This document shows, piece after piece, positions 1-13,520 of a stretch of 64,000 nucleotides of DNA; within the stretch, counting starts at the first letter, position 1; each line of letters starts with the position of its first letter. The translations under genes were made by a program, and so were the position numbers. Source of the DNA: Euptelea pleiosperma (taxonomy: Eukaryota; Streptophyta; Magnoliopsida; Ranunculales; Eupteleaceae); contig CM068540.1 in the NCBI GenBank assembly GCA_035048495.1, positions 10,400,829 through 10,464,828 of the forward strand. The letters are read 5' to 3'. The notes under the pieces are model-generated. The model saw nothing but the letters and a program-made list of their open reading frames with translations, was not told the DNA's origin and searched no databases.

Positions 1-120
1 TGTAATGGCCCTTGGCCCAGTTATTCCCTGCTCCAGATTGCCCAAAATCGAAGTTATCATGCATGAAGATCTGATTGTAAGGCCCAGATCTGAGGCTGCC
101 CATTGTCACAGGCTCCATAT
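1..120 (-). pseudogene. TUB: beta-tubulin exon fragment
   Basis: Read on the minus strand, this stretch encodes a beta-tubulin segment with the recognisable pieces RSGPYNQIF and [15 protein letters not shown]. The second is the conserved tubulin block around residue 100 that lies close to the bound nucleotide. Beta-tubulin pairs with alpha-tubulin to build microtubules. Only about 38 codons are visible. The frame runs off the left edge of the window, and upstream (higher coordinates) it goes straight into AT-rich DNA that looks like intron or captured sequence. Some residues differ from the usual protein (EPVTMGS where EPGTMDS is normal), which suggests relaxed selection. Because other minus-strand gene fragments follow within 8 kb, I infer a captured or retained fragment, but the edge of a real gene outside the window cannot be excluded. 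Confidence 0.72.
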
Positions 121-925
121 ATACTTGTAGGCATGCAACATTCTTATGTTTTCACATGAAGTAGTAGACAAGGCTTAGAAAAATTTACCTTAATTTTTTG
201 ATTGCTAGAAAAAATTTGATCTCATCTTCATGGTGCGCATCCAGGTCTCACATGTACTATTAATTCATTTTTGTCAATACAGATTCAGCCACACTTGTTC
301 TTATCCTTGTCCAATTCTTTGTTAACAAAATTTTGGATGGCAACAAGCAGCAAACAGGAAAAATGGGAATACGACAAGCCTAACATTTGTCTTGAGATTA
401 CATTTCTGCAAAATACAAATGGCAAACAAGAATATCATCAAGTCAAGAAATAGAAATAAAAAATCTTTTGAATTAATCCCTTAATGACATAGTAGTTTTC
501 TTCTTGCTTTTTAGTAACTGGAGTAGGTCAATTGGTTTCGTCTAGCATCCTCTTTGAATTAATTCACTATGAAAGAGACTCCTTGGATATGGATACATTT
601 ACTCTAAAATTTTAAGAATAATTGCTTTAACCCTGTGTGAGAAACCAATCTACTTTATTGGCTTCTAGATTCACTGGCCAATCAACAAAAAGGTTACACT
701 TTCTTCTTGATAGCAAATATTTGCACCCACATGGACTTCAAACTTCTTTATCCCTAGAACTCGTAACTATCTGCCGATTCTTGACATAGTTCTCTATAAG
801 CAGCTACTAATTGATCTGTTATTTTCCCTAAAATTGCAACAACAAAAAAATATTGCACAAATCAATTATACACCAAGTATATCTAAATCACCCGGTAGCC
901 GTATTGGGGGACAACCATTTTGGCG
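121..925. other. AT-rich DNA, nothing recognised
   Basis: No frame here shows a recognisable domain or codon bias. The sequence is AT-rich and could be intron or intergenic DNA behind the beta-tubulin fragment. Confidence 0.5.
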
Positions 926-1090
926 GGCCCACACAAAAGATGAATCAGTGTCTAATTTTTGGTGAGGATGATCTCCTCACCATATAGATCACCCCAGCAA
1001 AAAATCAGCCCATTCTAAAATTTCTAACCCCATCAAATGTGGTTTTCAAGTTACACGGAAAAAATGGACGGTCCATAATTCTTCAACTAA
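926..1090 (+). repeat. half copy of MITE family 1
   Basis: This stretch matches the left half of the complete family-1 MITE at 1749-2108. It holds the GATGATCTCCTCACC block, the CAAATGTGGTTTTCAAGTT block and the ACGGTCCATAATTCTTC block in the same order. The second half is missing, so this is a truncated copy. Confidence 0.7.
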
Positions 1091-1739
1091 CGCTCAATGA
1101 TGTTAAAGGTACCATAAAGGTCTCATGGATGAAGAAAGATATCTCACAATGGAATCTTGGGGTTCGTCTAAGAAATCTAGACTTGGCTGATGTTCTTTCT
1201 GTTAAATTGTCTAATCTATTCATGCTTTTTGTGTTCGTAATGATTTGTTAGGAATCAGAAAAGGACACAAGCAAACATAAGAAGAAAAATGGCAATCTAT
1301 TTTATCTAAACATTCAGGATTCTTTGTGGTTAGAAATCACACATATAAGACACTCCTCATAAGTAGATCATCCAAAATAATAGCCGCGAAATGGGCTGAT
1401 TGATCCCCAGCTCACAATATTATTACACAAAGCAAGAGCAAGAGCAAGAGAACCAAGGAGAATTACAACCCACAAAATGATATATTAAAAATCAATGAGC
1501 ACAGATGACCATGTTTAAGACATTTATCACAACATCATCAGATATGCAAGTGAGACAGTAAAGATACATCCTCTCACTTATTGAAATTTCTGAGCAGTGA
1601 ATCAAGGAGCAAGAGAACCTTTGTGTGAACAGGTAGTTGGTCTCCCCGAAGGATGGTGTTTTCAAACGATGCAAGAACATGTCTTTCTTGAGGCAGCAAT
1701 GCACATTACTAAATTAGTAGTCCCTTCTAGCCACAAGAA
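1091..1739. other. unassigned AT-rich DNA
   Basis: Apart from a short AGCAAG triplication near 1430-1450, I see no gene, repeat or motif that I can name. Confidence 0.4.
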
Positions 1740-1748
1740 TAAATTACC

Positions 1749-2108
1749 GGGTCGGGCTCAAGGGACCCTTACATTACCATCCTTAGAAGATGAATCAATG
1801 GTTGATTTTTGGTGAGGATGATCTCTATGGTGAGGAGATCATCCTCACAAAAATTCAAATCATTCTGATATTCATAGACCGGTTTAGAAGCTGAAGAATT
1901 ATGGACCGTCGATTTTTACCGTGGAACTTGAAAACCACATTTGATGGGTTAGAAATTTCAGAATGGGCTGATTTTTTGTTGGGGTGATCTATATGGAGAG
2001 GTTATCATCCCCACCAAAAATCATCCCCACCAAAAATCAGCCATTGATTCATCTCCTATGTGGTACGCCAAGATGGGAGTCAAAATGGGGGTCCCTTGAG
2101 CCCGACCC
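1749..2108. mobile_element. MITE family 1, complete, with 9-bp target duplication
   Basis: A 360-bp element with long terminal inverted repeats. It begins with GGGTCGGGCTCAAGGGACC and ends with the reverse complement. Further inside, the arms share the GATGAATCAATGG, GGTGAGGATGATCTC and ACCGTCGATTTTTACCG blocks, so most of the element is one large imperfect hairpin. The 9-bp sequence TAAATTACC lies immediately on both sides (1740-1748 and 2109-2117) as an exact direct repeat. A 9-bp duplication is typical of Mutator-like elements, so I infer a MULE-derived MITE. It has no coding capacity. Confidence 0.85.
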
Positions 2109-2477
2109 TAAATTACCACCATCAGTATAGTTCTGCCAACATTACAGTATATAATAAATTAATATATGATATGAAAGCAAATTTAATGCCTTCCAGTACA
2201 ACAATAGACCAACTTTTCCTTTTTTCCTCTCTTCTTGAAAGATTTGTCCTTTCAGCCCAACTATCTCAATTCCATTCACCATTTTCTTCATCTCTCTTGC
2301 TTTTTTCTTTTTTACCATCTTCCACACAATAAATTGAACTCTTGGGCGATAGATACATCAGTCCACTATTTGCCTCCAAAGAATTAATGGTGGATAGAGC
2401 TTTCTTATGTGCAGCAACCAGCTCCATGAAGCACCAAATTCAGTAAAACAATTGAGTATAGGAGAAAGAAGAAATAC

Positions 2478-2592
2478 CTTAAAAAGATGGGTTCCAGTGT
2501 GAGCAGCATCCACAGCCCTGAAAGGATCATCAAACATAAATATGTCCTTATAAATAAGGATTCTAAGCAATCCAAGAGCACCAGCAAGCTGA
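2478..2592 (-). pseudogene. ABCC: ABCC-type ABC transporter exon fragment (Walker B region)
   Basis: The minus strand encodes IFMFDDPFRAVDAAHTGTHL, which matches the Walker B, D-loop and following HTG region of the first nucleotide-binding domain of plant ABCC (MRP-type) transporters. The family moves glutathione conjugates and similar anions across the vacuolar membrane, and the Walker B aspartate helps hydrolyse ATP. The exon ends at a good splice donor (AAG then GTATTT at 2476-2477). An extra alanine splits the usual VDAHTG, and the signature-motif side is degraded. I could not find the neighbouring exons convincingly, so this is an isolated fragment. Confidence 0.75.
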
Positions 2593-3306
2593 CAATTAGT
2601 CCATTGAACAAGAAAAATAGGTATGATTTAATATAGAGAAACCAACTTATGAACAAGAAAAAATCAATATGAAGCTGTGGTAACGAGTTCACCTTCCCCT
2701 TGTACTGGTGTGCTCAGAAAAACAAGCAGCAAGAGCATGATATCTCTACCATGAAACATTTCGCAGAAAAGTATCGGTTGAGGAACTCCACGCGGCCAAG
2801 CCATTGCCAATAGACTGAAATATCGAACAAGGAAAAGAAGAATTGAAGGGCTCAAAGTTCAACTCAAGCACAAAGTTGTCCAACTTAAGCGCACTTGGTG
2901 TTGAGGAAACTTACCCAAAGTCAGGCATACATAGGTAGGAGAGGTAATAGATCTTATACAAGACGCACTGCCAGCAGTACAGAACCTCCACTTTCTTTGA
3001 AACTTGGCCGGAGCTTCTTACTTTTACATGATCAAACTAGCAAGATACAAAGGCAACAGATCAGTGTACTAATACTGGAATCACCAGCTATAAATCATCA
3101 ACCTGCATGGTACAAAATCATGGGAAATGGTCATATTGAAAACCAAAAAGCCATTATTATATTTCTTTTTTACTTTGCTTGTTGGTCTGTATATACCTTA
3201 ATTAAAAGCTGTGTTTTTCAAATATGCAAACCTACCTGTACAGTAAATAATATATATATGACTATCACAACAGACACAACAAGTCCCATTCCTAACATGA
3301 TCCGAT
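2593..3306. other. unassigned DNA
   Basis: No exon that I can assign. Several open frames on both strands have no recognisable domain. Confidence 0.4.
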
Positions 3307-3740
3307 TTTTGTAGACTAGTTTAGAGGTTGAAGAATTATGGACCGTCCATTTTTATCATTAACTTGAAAACCCCATTTGATGGGGAGAAATTTCAGAATG
3401 GGTTGATTTTTTGTAGGAGTGATCTATATGGTGAGGAGATCATCCTCACAAAAAATCATCTACTGAATCATCTTCTATGTGGGTATGCCAAAATTGTTGT
3501 CAAAAACGTTGTATGAAATTGTTGTCCCCCGATCCTGACCCTATATCAGGATCGGGAGACAGCAATTTGCACAACTGCGTACCCACATAGAAGATGAACT
3601 AATGGCTGATTTTTGGTGAGGATGATCTCCTTACCATATAGATCACTCGTACAAAAAATCAGTCCATTCTGAAATTTTGAACCCCATCAAATGTAGTTTT
3701 CAAGTAAACAGTAAAAATAAACGGTCCATAGGTTATGAGT
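3307..3740. repeat. two family-1 MITE halves abutted in opposite orientation
   Basis: The left half (about 3307-3541) reads as the right-hand part of family 1 and ends in GATCCTGACCC. The right half (about 3545-3740) reads as the left-hand part and starts TCAGGATCGGGAG. The two ends meet at about 3543 with only TATA between them, giving a palindrome with arms of roughly 200 bp. Their terminal sequence differs from the copy at 1749-2108, so this is a subfamily. Confidence 0.75.
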
Positions 3741-4590
3741 TCTAACTTTCATAATTGAAATTTTTGATGCAATAAATATAAGATTACAATAGAACATAAC
3801 CAGTACCTCATGCTATTCTTGTATCTCCCTCTCATGTACGAGGAAATACAAAAATGTATCAATAGAGAAAAAACACTTGCTTGGCACAACTCTTCACAGA
3901 TTTATCATTCTTCTTTGCCTCCTAACTTTGATAGGAAAATGAGGCAGTGTGTAAGACAAATGCTAACAAAGCTTCATCAAGATGCAAACCAAAGAAATAA
4001 ACATTTTAACAAAGCAGCAACGCATCTTACCTAGTAATCCATTTCCAACTTCCTCTGCACTCCTGTAAAAAAATTTAAACTAAATGAGTATTTGCAAATT
4101 TTCAGCCATGTTACACTTGTAAACAGCAGCCTTTCGAAATAAGAACACCTACAAAAATCAAAGATCGATAACTAGCTTTTCGATCAAGCCAATTCTCTGT
4201 GCAGCTCAAGTACCTTTTAAAGAGAATGAAAATCTAAAGCATACCTGTTTGGATTTTTGCTAGCTTCCAGCGTGGTTCCTTTGTCACTTCCATCCCCATC
4301 AGAGAAAATTTAAAACGGATTGCTATGTAAAAAAAACAGAAAAGTGAAAGAGTCACACCAACTATTGTTTGGGAAAATGAGAGCAAAAACAAGGTGATGC
4401 CACTATTTTCCTTGAGCAACATGCAACTACAGTTGCCGTCCGTCCAAAGCAAAAACCTATAACTCAATGGAGCAAAGAACTTGACGCCTAAAAAATATAG
4501 ATGGTGAGAAAAGTAGCTAATATGGCATGCACAAGTTGGTTTTACCCATGTGTGGCATTGGGGGTAGAAATAAATGAATTTGACCCTGAA
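3741..4590. other. unassigned AT-rich DNA
   Basis: No domain or structured repeat recognised on either strand. Confidence 0.4.
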
Positions 4591-4680
4591 TGTGATTCAA
4601 ACTGACATTCCTATACAACAAAACAGAACCTTTAATGTGATTCAAACTGACATTCCTATACAACAAAACAGATGGAAAAA
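4591..4680. repeat. 45-bp tandem duplication
   Basis: Two near-identical copies with a 45-bp period start at 4591 and 4636; each contains TGTGATTCAAACTGACATTC. Confidence 0.85.
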
Positions 4681-4809
4681 AATTCTTAAATTTGTTTAAA
4701 ATGTATTGAAACTTATTTCGACGCTACAAAAATGACTTACAAATGTTTTAAATTAAGAAGGTTGGAAAGCCACACGCCCGCAACAAATGACAAAAGGAAA
4801 ATCCAAGTC

Positions 4810-4940
4810 CATACTTCAATGCCTGCAAATGGAGGTGATTCGGCATAGGTTCAGCCCCTACCATGTTTGTCTTTATAATCTTTCTTACAACTATAGCTGT
4901 GTAACTTGCAATGGAAAGTGAAGCCACCAGCCCCCAACTG
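4810..4940 (-). other. exon-like fragment encoding a membrane segment, unidentified
   Basis: On the minus strand an open stretch reads WGLVASLSIASYTAIVVRKI, a hydrophobic helix followed by basic residues. It is preceded by TTTTCTGCAG (acceptor-like). The piece looks like one membrane-protein exon, but I do not recognise the family. It shares the minus-strand orientation of the other gene fragments in the first 10 kb. It may simply be chance. Confidence 0.3.
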
Positions 4941-5309
4941 CAGAAAACAAGGAAAGAATAGTCTGTTACCTCCATAAAAAGCATCATTACGGATTCCTCT
5001 TTATGCCATAAAACTTTTTCTAGATCAACAACTTTTAACATACAAATTCTTTTCTTAGAGAACATTTTGTTTATCACACACAGAGCATATGATGTAGTGA
5101 GTGGCCCAACTTGAAAGAGAAAAGGCTACCATTCTGCAGAAAACAGAGCAACAATACGTTGATTTTTAAATAGAAAAAAATTAGAAGGTGCTTGTAATTC
5201 AAGAATCAAAATCTTTACCCTATGAAAGGCTTAGGACTTGGGTGGAATGCCAATCATATTTCGGGTTAACGAGAAAACTAATCACCCAATGCTCTATGGT
5301 GTTAACTTG

Positions 5310-5555
5310 TTATCCTTCAACATTTGCAAAGATCATTGAGAACATGGAGAACAAAGCATTATAGGCTAATTTTGAAGTATTAACTGCATTTAGGAAGGGA
5401 ACGCTATACATCATTGATGCTGTCATAAAAGATGGATTAAATCTCGGCAGAAATATAACATAGACAGAAGAACCACTAAGAAAGCCAAACACATTGACAA
5501 TACATGCTAGAAGCAGGACTATATAGTACGTGGGTACAGTAACCCAACCCAACAA
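5310..5555 (-). other. hydrophobic open frame, unidentified
   Basis: A minus-strand frame of 81 codons is rich in hydrophobic residues (YYIVLLLACIVNVFGFL and neighbours). No family recognised. Given the AT-rich context, hydrophobic composition alone is weak evidence for a gene, so this is only a note that the stretch could be a captured membrane-protein exon. Confidence 0.2.
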
Positions 5556-6800
5556 GATTTTAATTTATAAAGATAGTTCATTAGATAAAGATAGTTTGTC
5601 TTTCAGCCTGATTTTTCTGAAACGGAAAAGAAAGAAGGAGGACTAAAGGGGACAACGTCTGTAAGAAAATGTGGATTGCAACTCTGCAAGTAACGTGGAC
5701 TGAAAGAAGATGAAAACCAGAAACAGTTACAGAAATGTTAAAGAAAAATGTGAAGAAGAAGAAGACGGAAACCAGAAAACAGAGTTACAGAAAAACGTGA
5801 AGTAGAAGAACAAGTGGACAACGTCTGAAATAACATGGACTGAAAGAAGGCGAAGTGGACAATGTCTGAAATAATGTGGACTAAAAGAAGGCGAAAACCA
5901 GAAAAACAGATGAAGAAGAAGAAGAAAAAGGACAGAGGAAGGTATACCTTTCACCTTTGCTTCTATGACGTGGAGGCTGGACATGCTTGACAGCACTGCC
6001 TATTCCTTTGAACAAGGATAGAATCATAAGCTGAAAAATGGCATCAAATTCATTTAATTTTTACATCTCAAGCTGCTCTTGTTCTAATAAAAATTGTAAG
6101 AGGAAAAGAACTCTTGCTTCCCGTGTACAATATTATTACACATCATTTACGATGTAACTAAAACCAGATATGTTCTTTTTCTTTTTAATAGAGTATATGT
6201 TCTTCTCAACATGGATATTAGCCAGCCTCACAAAAATAGCGCATTCTGACATTTTTAATCGAAGGTAATGGCCAGCAGCATCGGAAATAATTAATACTTA
6301 CAAGCTTGATTAGAATATTAGGATCTGCAACACAAAAAGCTAAATATAATCTTCATTCCACTCAAGATTTATGTTGCTTTTTTTTACACTAGTCTTCAAT
6401 TTATGCATGAGATTTTAAAATTTATTTAACATAAGAAACAAAGAATAACACCAAGAGCTACACAACTGAATTTCAAGAAAGAATGGGAAATAAACATTAA
6501 TTATGTAGAACTAATTGCCTACCATGTTATAATTGAATATAACTATTTTCGACGTTCAACTCACTAAGTTCCAACATAAACTTCTTTATTTGAAACATAT
6601 TCCTACTCTGCAGCTTGTCCTATTCTTACAACGGCTGCTACAATGTTGAAACAAATAGGATCAGATTGGTGTGGTTGTAGAATTTATTTCTGCATCTTTA
6701 ACAAATAACGATCCAATCTTGCAAGTACTGTAGGGTAGTCTTAAACATAACCACCAATCTTGTTCTAGGAAAGTTTTCAACAAGGAAGATTTTAGGAGAT
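5556..6800. other. unassigned DNA with short GA-rich repeats
   Basis: Between about 5640 and 5910 short segments containing GACAACGTCTG, GTGGACTGAAAGAAG and CGAAAACCAGAAA recur irregularly two to four times. The rest is AT-rich with no recognised gene. Confidence 0.4.
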
Positions 6801-6822
6801 TTTATACTTTGTCTTTTTTCAG

Positions 6823-7990
6823 CTATTTAGCAACAAATTCCTGTGTTGTGACAGGAGCCATTTGCAACAAAACAGCCCTGGTCTCATCCTCTGTAACTGA
6901 ACTAGCAGATGGTGTTGACTTAGTTTTTGTAGCTGACGATGTTGGACATTTTGAAGGCACACTTACTACTTTTGGAAGCAGATGCAGACCCATCTTTTGT
7001 AGAAGATTTTGATTCCTATACCCAAAGAGAATATTATCTACCATCCAGCATAAAAGAAATGACTAGCACTAGAAGTGGTTATCTATGTGCAACAAAATCA
7101 AGCAGGTAGAGAATATTATCAACTAAAGCAAAATTAAAGTCTAGCTCTCTAAAAGGAAATGACGTACATTTTCCATCTTAACCTTTTTAGCAGGTGAGCC
7201 ATTAGCAACTTTTACATCATTACTACCAAATTTTCTCTTTACCTTTGTTGACTTGGATGTAGACGGGGTTCCTCGAGCAAATCATGTATGATTGTTTTTG
7301 AGGGACTGTTGTCAGCAAGTTCTTGTTTAGGTGCATACTTCTATTTTGGAGCTAGCACAAGGGACATGCTAACGTCATCATCCATCTATACACATCAAAA
7401 CAAAGGGCACAATGAATCATGGAGAAAACAAAATAGAATTGTGAAATAACATAATGGAGATAATCCAACTTGTCTAATGGTTCTTCAAGTTCTTCATACT
7501 TCCAGCATGTAACTAAATGGAAACACAGGACACATTGAGACGCAATCAACATATGTAATCATTTAGTGTCTTTTAAACTCGAGGCAGAATGCATGCAAGT
7601 TGGCTAAAATTATTGATCATATAAGATTCCCCAAGTGTGTTGAGGCATCAATGTACTGAATTTAACATTGTTGATAAGGAAAACAAAACAAGTAATACAG
7701 ATTGACCTTCCTGAATTCTGCATAAAAATGCTGTCGACAATGCAAAGTGAAGATGCTATCAAAAAGAAAAAAAAAAAGTGAAGATCAATTCATATATGTT
7801 GCTCATAAAGAAATGTCTGAACAAAGCAGCTCCAAAATGTTATTAATATATTAGGGCAGTCAATTGTGTATAAGCATCGCATGGGCGTACATCATCATCT
7901 TCAGCATCTGATTCATTCAGCCCACTAACTCGCTCAAGAAGCTTCTTTAACTCCTTTCTAGATTTGCTCAGTCCTCCCTCCCCTTCACTA
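6823..7990 (-). pseudogene. RAP74: TFIIF alpha subunit (RAP74) pseudogene fragment
   Basis: Minus-strand segments match the C-terminal half of the plant TFIIF alpha subunit, a general factor that joins RNA polymerase II at promoters. In gene order they are: an acidic and lysine-rich part with LSKSRKELKKLLERVSGL and NESDAEDDD (about 7880-7990); MDDDVSMSLVLAPK (about 7345-7385); a basic linker ending VANGSPAKKVK (about 7165-7270); and the start of the C-terminal winged helix, SVTEDETRAVLLQMAPVTTQ (about 6830-6910). Spacers between the parts look like introns. An in-frame stop follows SLVLAPK, and a frame change lies near 7270, so the copy is dead. The N-terminal half and the end of the winged helix are not found. 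Confidence 0.8.
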
Positions 7991-8173
7991 GCTTCATCCT
8001 GCATGCATGTGAAAAACATATGACCCTTCACATAGTTAATGCTGATATTTCAAAATTTCAATAGAGCAACAAACCCAATACATATATGAAACTATTCCAG
8101 AAAACCCCATTCTTTAAGTCTAAGAACACCACTCATAAATCTCAACAATTAAGGAAAAGAATGGACCATTGTG

Positions 8174-8330
8174 TGTTGCAACCTTATGGGAAAAAAATAT
8201 ATAAGACAAAACAGCCAAAATCATCATTCTACTGAATGAAGTCTATAAAATGTTGCAACCTTACGGGCAAAAAATATATAAGACAAAACATCCAAAATCA
8301 TCATTCTACTGAATGAAGTTCTATAAAATT
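8174..8330. repeat. 77-bp tandem duplication
   Basis: Two copies begin with TGTTGCAACCTTA at 8174 and 8251 and run through the same CATCATTCTACTGAATGAAG segment. They differ by a few substitutions and indels. Confidence 0.85.
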
Positions 8331-9645
8331 GACCTATAAAATATTTTCACCCCGGAAGCACAATAAGGCATCCAAAACTGAAAGTTCATCAAATAGGCAT
8401 TAACATCTCAAATTAGTGTCAAACCTCTATGACAAATGAAAACATCTCCATTGCCTGTGTGCAAGTTGCAGCCCCAGGAAGACTTAACTATAAAACAACT
8501 CCTCAGCACTTCATATCTCGTAAAATCCCAGCATATAATAAATCTCACATCCTTGTGTTCAATAATGGGCTTTAGAGATATATCAGGGAAGTTTGTCATT
8601 TGGGAACAGAGTTGGGGGGTTAAGATGGCGTGTAAAAAATAGGCTTTCATAGGAATAGAAATAAGTTAAATTTGGAGGAAGATTTTGGGGCTTAGGATTG
8701 GTGTGGAGAAGGAGCAATTGATACAGTTATGAAAGTACACTTGATTCAAGGATGATGTGCCATTTCAAATGTTCCATCTCTTATTTGTTATTGAGATCAA
8801 TAAAAAAATATGGTTAGGAATTATTTTGAAAGATATGGAACTACCGGGTTCTAAATCTAACACTTGAATATCCTTGAACACAATTCTCTAGCATCATTGA
8901 TGAGAATGAGGAAGAAAGATTATATTTCTGAATCCACATCCAGATTGAGATTTTGGAAGCAACGAAACGAGGAGACTTTTGGATTTCTTGTACAAAACGA
9001 TTGTGTGGAGAGATTTCAATCATTGTTTAAGCCTTACTGATGACATAGGACTAGCATGGTCATGTGTCTTTCCTCTATAATCAAAGGAGATGCTTGAAAC
9101 TGATAGTCTTCTTTTATTAACTAAGTCGGCCTAATTTTTTTACAAACATCATACCTAGTTTGAAATGAAATTTAACATTTAGTTCCAAAATAAGGGGCCT
9201 GTAACTTGTACACAAACAAAGAACTAATATAGAATATGCCAAACTATGATAATTTCAAGCATCGAACTGCATGACCAAAATGCATATCTAACTTACAAAA
9301 GTTTAGGAAATGAAATAACAAACTAAATAATATGCAAAACAGAAATGTTGTAACTTAAAATTGTAGCATTAGTTGCTTTTAGAAGTACATTTCGCAACAA
9401 CTTGGACAAAGAAAATTCCTACTACGGGGAAAAAGTTATCCAAAGTAATGAAGTTTTTAGGGTTTCAATTTCATTAGGCAAATAGGGTTTCAATGCAACA
9501 AAAATGTGCCACAAATAGGTCAAAAGAATGAAATAGATACAAATCGATTCAGTCAAAGGAAATGACTAGCAAACAAAGTATGAAGAACATATAGAATTAA
9601 AGATTAAAGAAGAAAAAGGAATAAGATATCATAAACGAAATAACA
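8331..9645. other. unassigned AT-rich DNA
   Basis: No domain recognised on either strand. Confidence 0.4.
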
Positions 9646-9780
9646 AACCAGTCCTTGAGGGAAGAGATCTGTGACATCAGTGATAGAATGAACCAGTCCG
9701 TGAGGGAAGTGATTTGCAACATCAATAATAGAACAAACCAGTCCGTGAGGGAAGATATCTGCGACATCAGTCATACAAAT
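9646..9780. repeat. 45-bp minisatellite, three copies
   Basis: AACCAGTCCNTGAGGGAAG recurs at 9646, 9691 and 9736, giving a period of exactly 45 bp. Since 45 is a multiple of three, the minus strand keeps one frame through all copies, with a peptide repeat of the type DVADIFPHGLVCSI. Confidence 0.85.
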
Positions 9781-10184
9781 AGAGAAAAACCCATGGAATA
9801 TCAACATGCAAGGAAAAAAGAATGAAATTTTATGTAGAGAAAAAGAAAATCTAACTGCAAACCAGTATATAAAGATTTTGTGTAAATCTTTATATCCCCA
9901 CTTGCCAAAGAGTACCGTGAAACAAACCAATCCACAAAAGCTTGGAGACGAAGAGAAACGGGCCACGGAGATCGAGCTCTATTCTTCGATGTCGCCGGCA
10001 AAAGAGGAGACAACGAGGAGGGTTGACAGTGGTTGGGCATTTCTGCCCTAGGAAGAAGAAAAAACTTGGAAATGAAGAGAAGGGGGCAAAAATGAGAATG
10101 GAATGGGAAGGTGTTTTAGGGTTAAGGTGTTTTGGCGTGGGGAATATGAGTTGGGTCGGGATTTTAGGTAAAATGTTATTGGCG

Positions 10185-10366
10185 TTCAGAAAATGAACGC
10201 TGTCAAGTATATAGTTTCTAACCCCCACTTAAGTAGCGCACGGGTTAAAATCAAGTGTTAACGGCGTTTAGAACGAGAACACCATAATAAATAGAATTTT
10301 ATAGCGTTTTTATCTAAAAGCCGTGATTTAAATGCCATAGTAAATGTTATTTGTTGTAGCATATAT
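10185..10366. mobile_element. putative right terminus of a second CACTA-like element
   Basis: This stretch carries short inverted motifs (GGCGTTCAGAAAATGAACGC, GGCGTTTAGAACGAGAAC, TAGCGTTTTTATC) like the subterminal repeats of the complete element starting at 10674. It ends in ATTTGTTGTAGC, one or two bases from the expected TTTGTTGTAGTG. I infer a degenerate right end of a related element whose body would be the 1-10 kb region. Its left end and target duplication were not found in the window. Confidence 0.5.
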
Positions 10367-10691
10367 AACAAGTAATATATCATGTGGCATCATATGGACG
10401 TGAGTAAATTCTGGTGCATCATAATATAATGATCAAGGCACTATGATAGGATTTTGCTACGCTTGGTCCATGTCAAAACTGAAATTTTGAAACTTGGTAA
10501 AACGGTAGACCACGAACGGTTCTGCTAAAAATGTCCGATGAGTCAGAATGTTTGTTGAGTTGAGTTCCAAATATCCATACTGATGCGGTTTTATCTTCTA
10601 CTAACCAGTGTCCGTTGAGTTGATCTTCATCATTTAACTTTGGTCTTCTCTGAATAGTTGGTGAAGTTTATGTCACTACAACAAAATTGAC

Positions 10692-10995
10692 CTTTTATGG
10701 CGTTCGAAAAACGCCTTAAAAGGCATTTTATGGCGTTCTTCGAATGTCATAAGAAACGCTGTAAAAAGCTATGCCATGCTTTTCATTGGTAAATTATGGC
10801 GTTCATAGAACGCTGTACTTTAATGGCGTTTATGGAATGCCATTACTTTATAGCTTTTGTGAACGCCATAAGTACATGTTTAGAATGTCATCATTTTAGG
10901 TATTGTTGGACTATTGAGTAAAACCATGGCGTTTACCGAACGCTATGATTTTATTCTTTCAAAGTCATGGCACTTTGTGAACGCCATTGTTTTAT
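10692..10995. repeat. left subterminal repeats of the CACTA element
   Basis: About seven variants of ATGGCGTTC or its complement GAACGCCAT occur here, often paired as short inverted repeats such as GGCGTTCGAAAAACGCC and GGCGTTTACCGAACGC. In characterised CACTA elements such arrays are binding sites for the TnpA-type protein; that role is inferred here from position and layout. Confidence 0.8.
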
Positions 10996-13025
<2,030 letters not shown>

Positions 13026-13111
13026 ACTTAGAATCCAACACCACTTTTCATAAGTATATATATACAGTACAATAGAAAAATGTTGAATGCTAAATTAGAA
13101 ACGAATGTGTC

Positions 13112-13202
13112 CTTACATTGCACATCAAGGCACTCTTGCGGGCCTTTAAGTTGTACACAACTACTTCCAGCATATACACTTGCAACTTGTTGGTCACCCT
13201 GC
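13112..13202 (-). other. exon-like fragment, unidentified
   Basis: On the minus strand an open segment is preceded by TGTTGCAG and followed by GTAAGG. One frame reads VTNKLQVYMLEVVVYNLKA. I do not recognise the protein. The splice-like borders and the shared strand with the glutamate dehydrogenase piece suggest another captured exon. Confidence 0.3.
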
Positions 13203-13257
13203 AACAACATATAACAGATTGGGGAACAACAATTTCAAAAGACATTTTTTACAACAA

Positions 13258-13520
13258 TTTTGGCGTAGCCAGATGGAAGATGAATCAATAGCTGATTTTT
13301 GGCAAGCATGATCTCATCACCATATAGATCACCTTATAAAAAATCATCACATTCTGAAATTTCTAATCCCATCAAATGTTTCAAGTTAACGATAAAAATA
13401 GACGGTCCATAATTCTTCAACTTGTAAACCAGTCTACGAATATCAGAATGATTTGATTTTTAGTGAGGATGATCTCCTCACCATAGAGAACATCCTCGCC
13501 AAATATCATCCCACTCCAGA
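13258..13520. repeat. MITE family 1, diverged copy
   Basis: It contains the GATGAATCAATAGCTGATTT start, the ACGGTCCATAATTCTTCAAC centre and the GTGAGGATGATCTCCTCACC block in the family-1 order. The outermost ends are not preserved. Confidence 0.7.

Noticed and set aside
2060..2332. Serine/phenylalanine-rich 90-codon frame
   Set aside because: It overlaps the end of a MITE and a T/C-rich tract; no domain.
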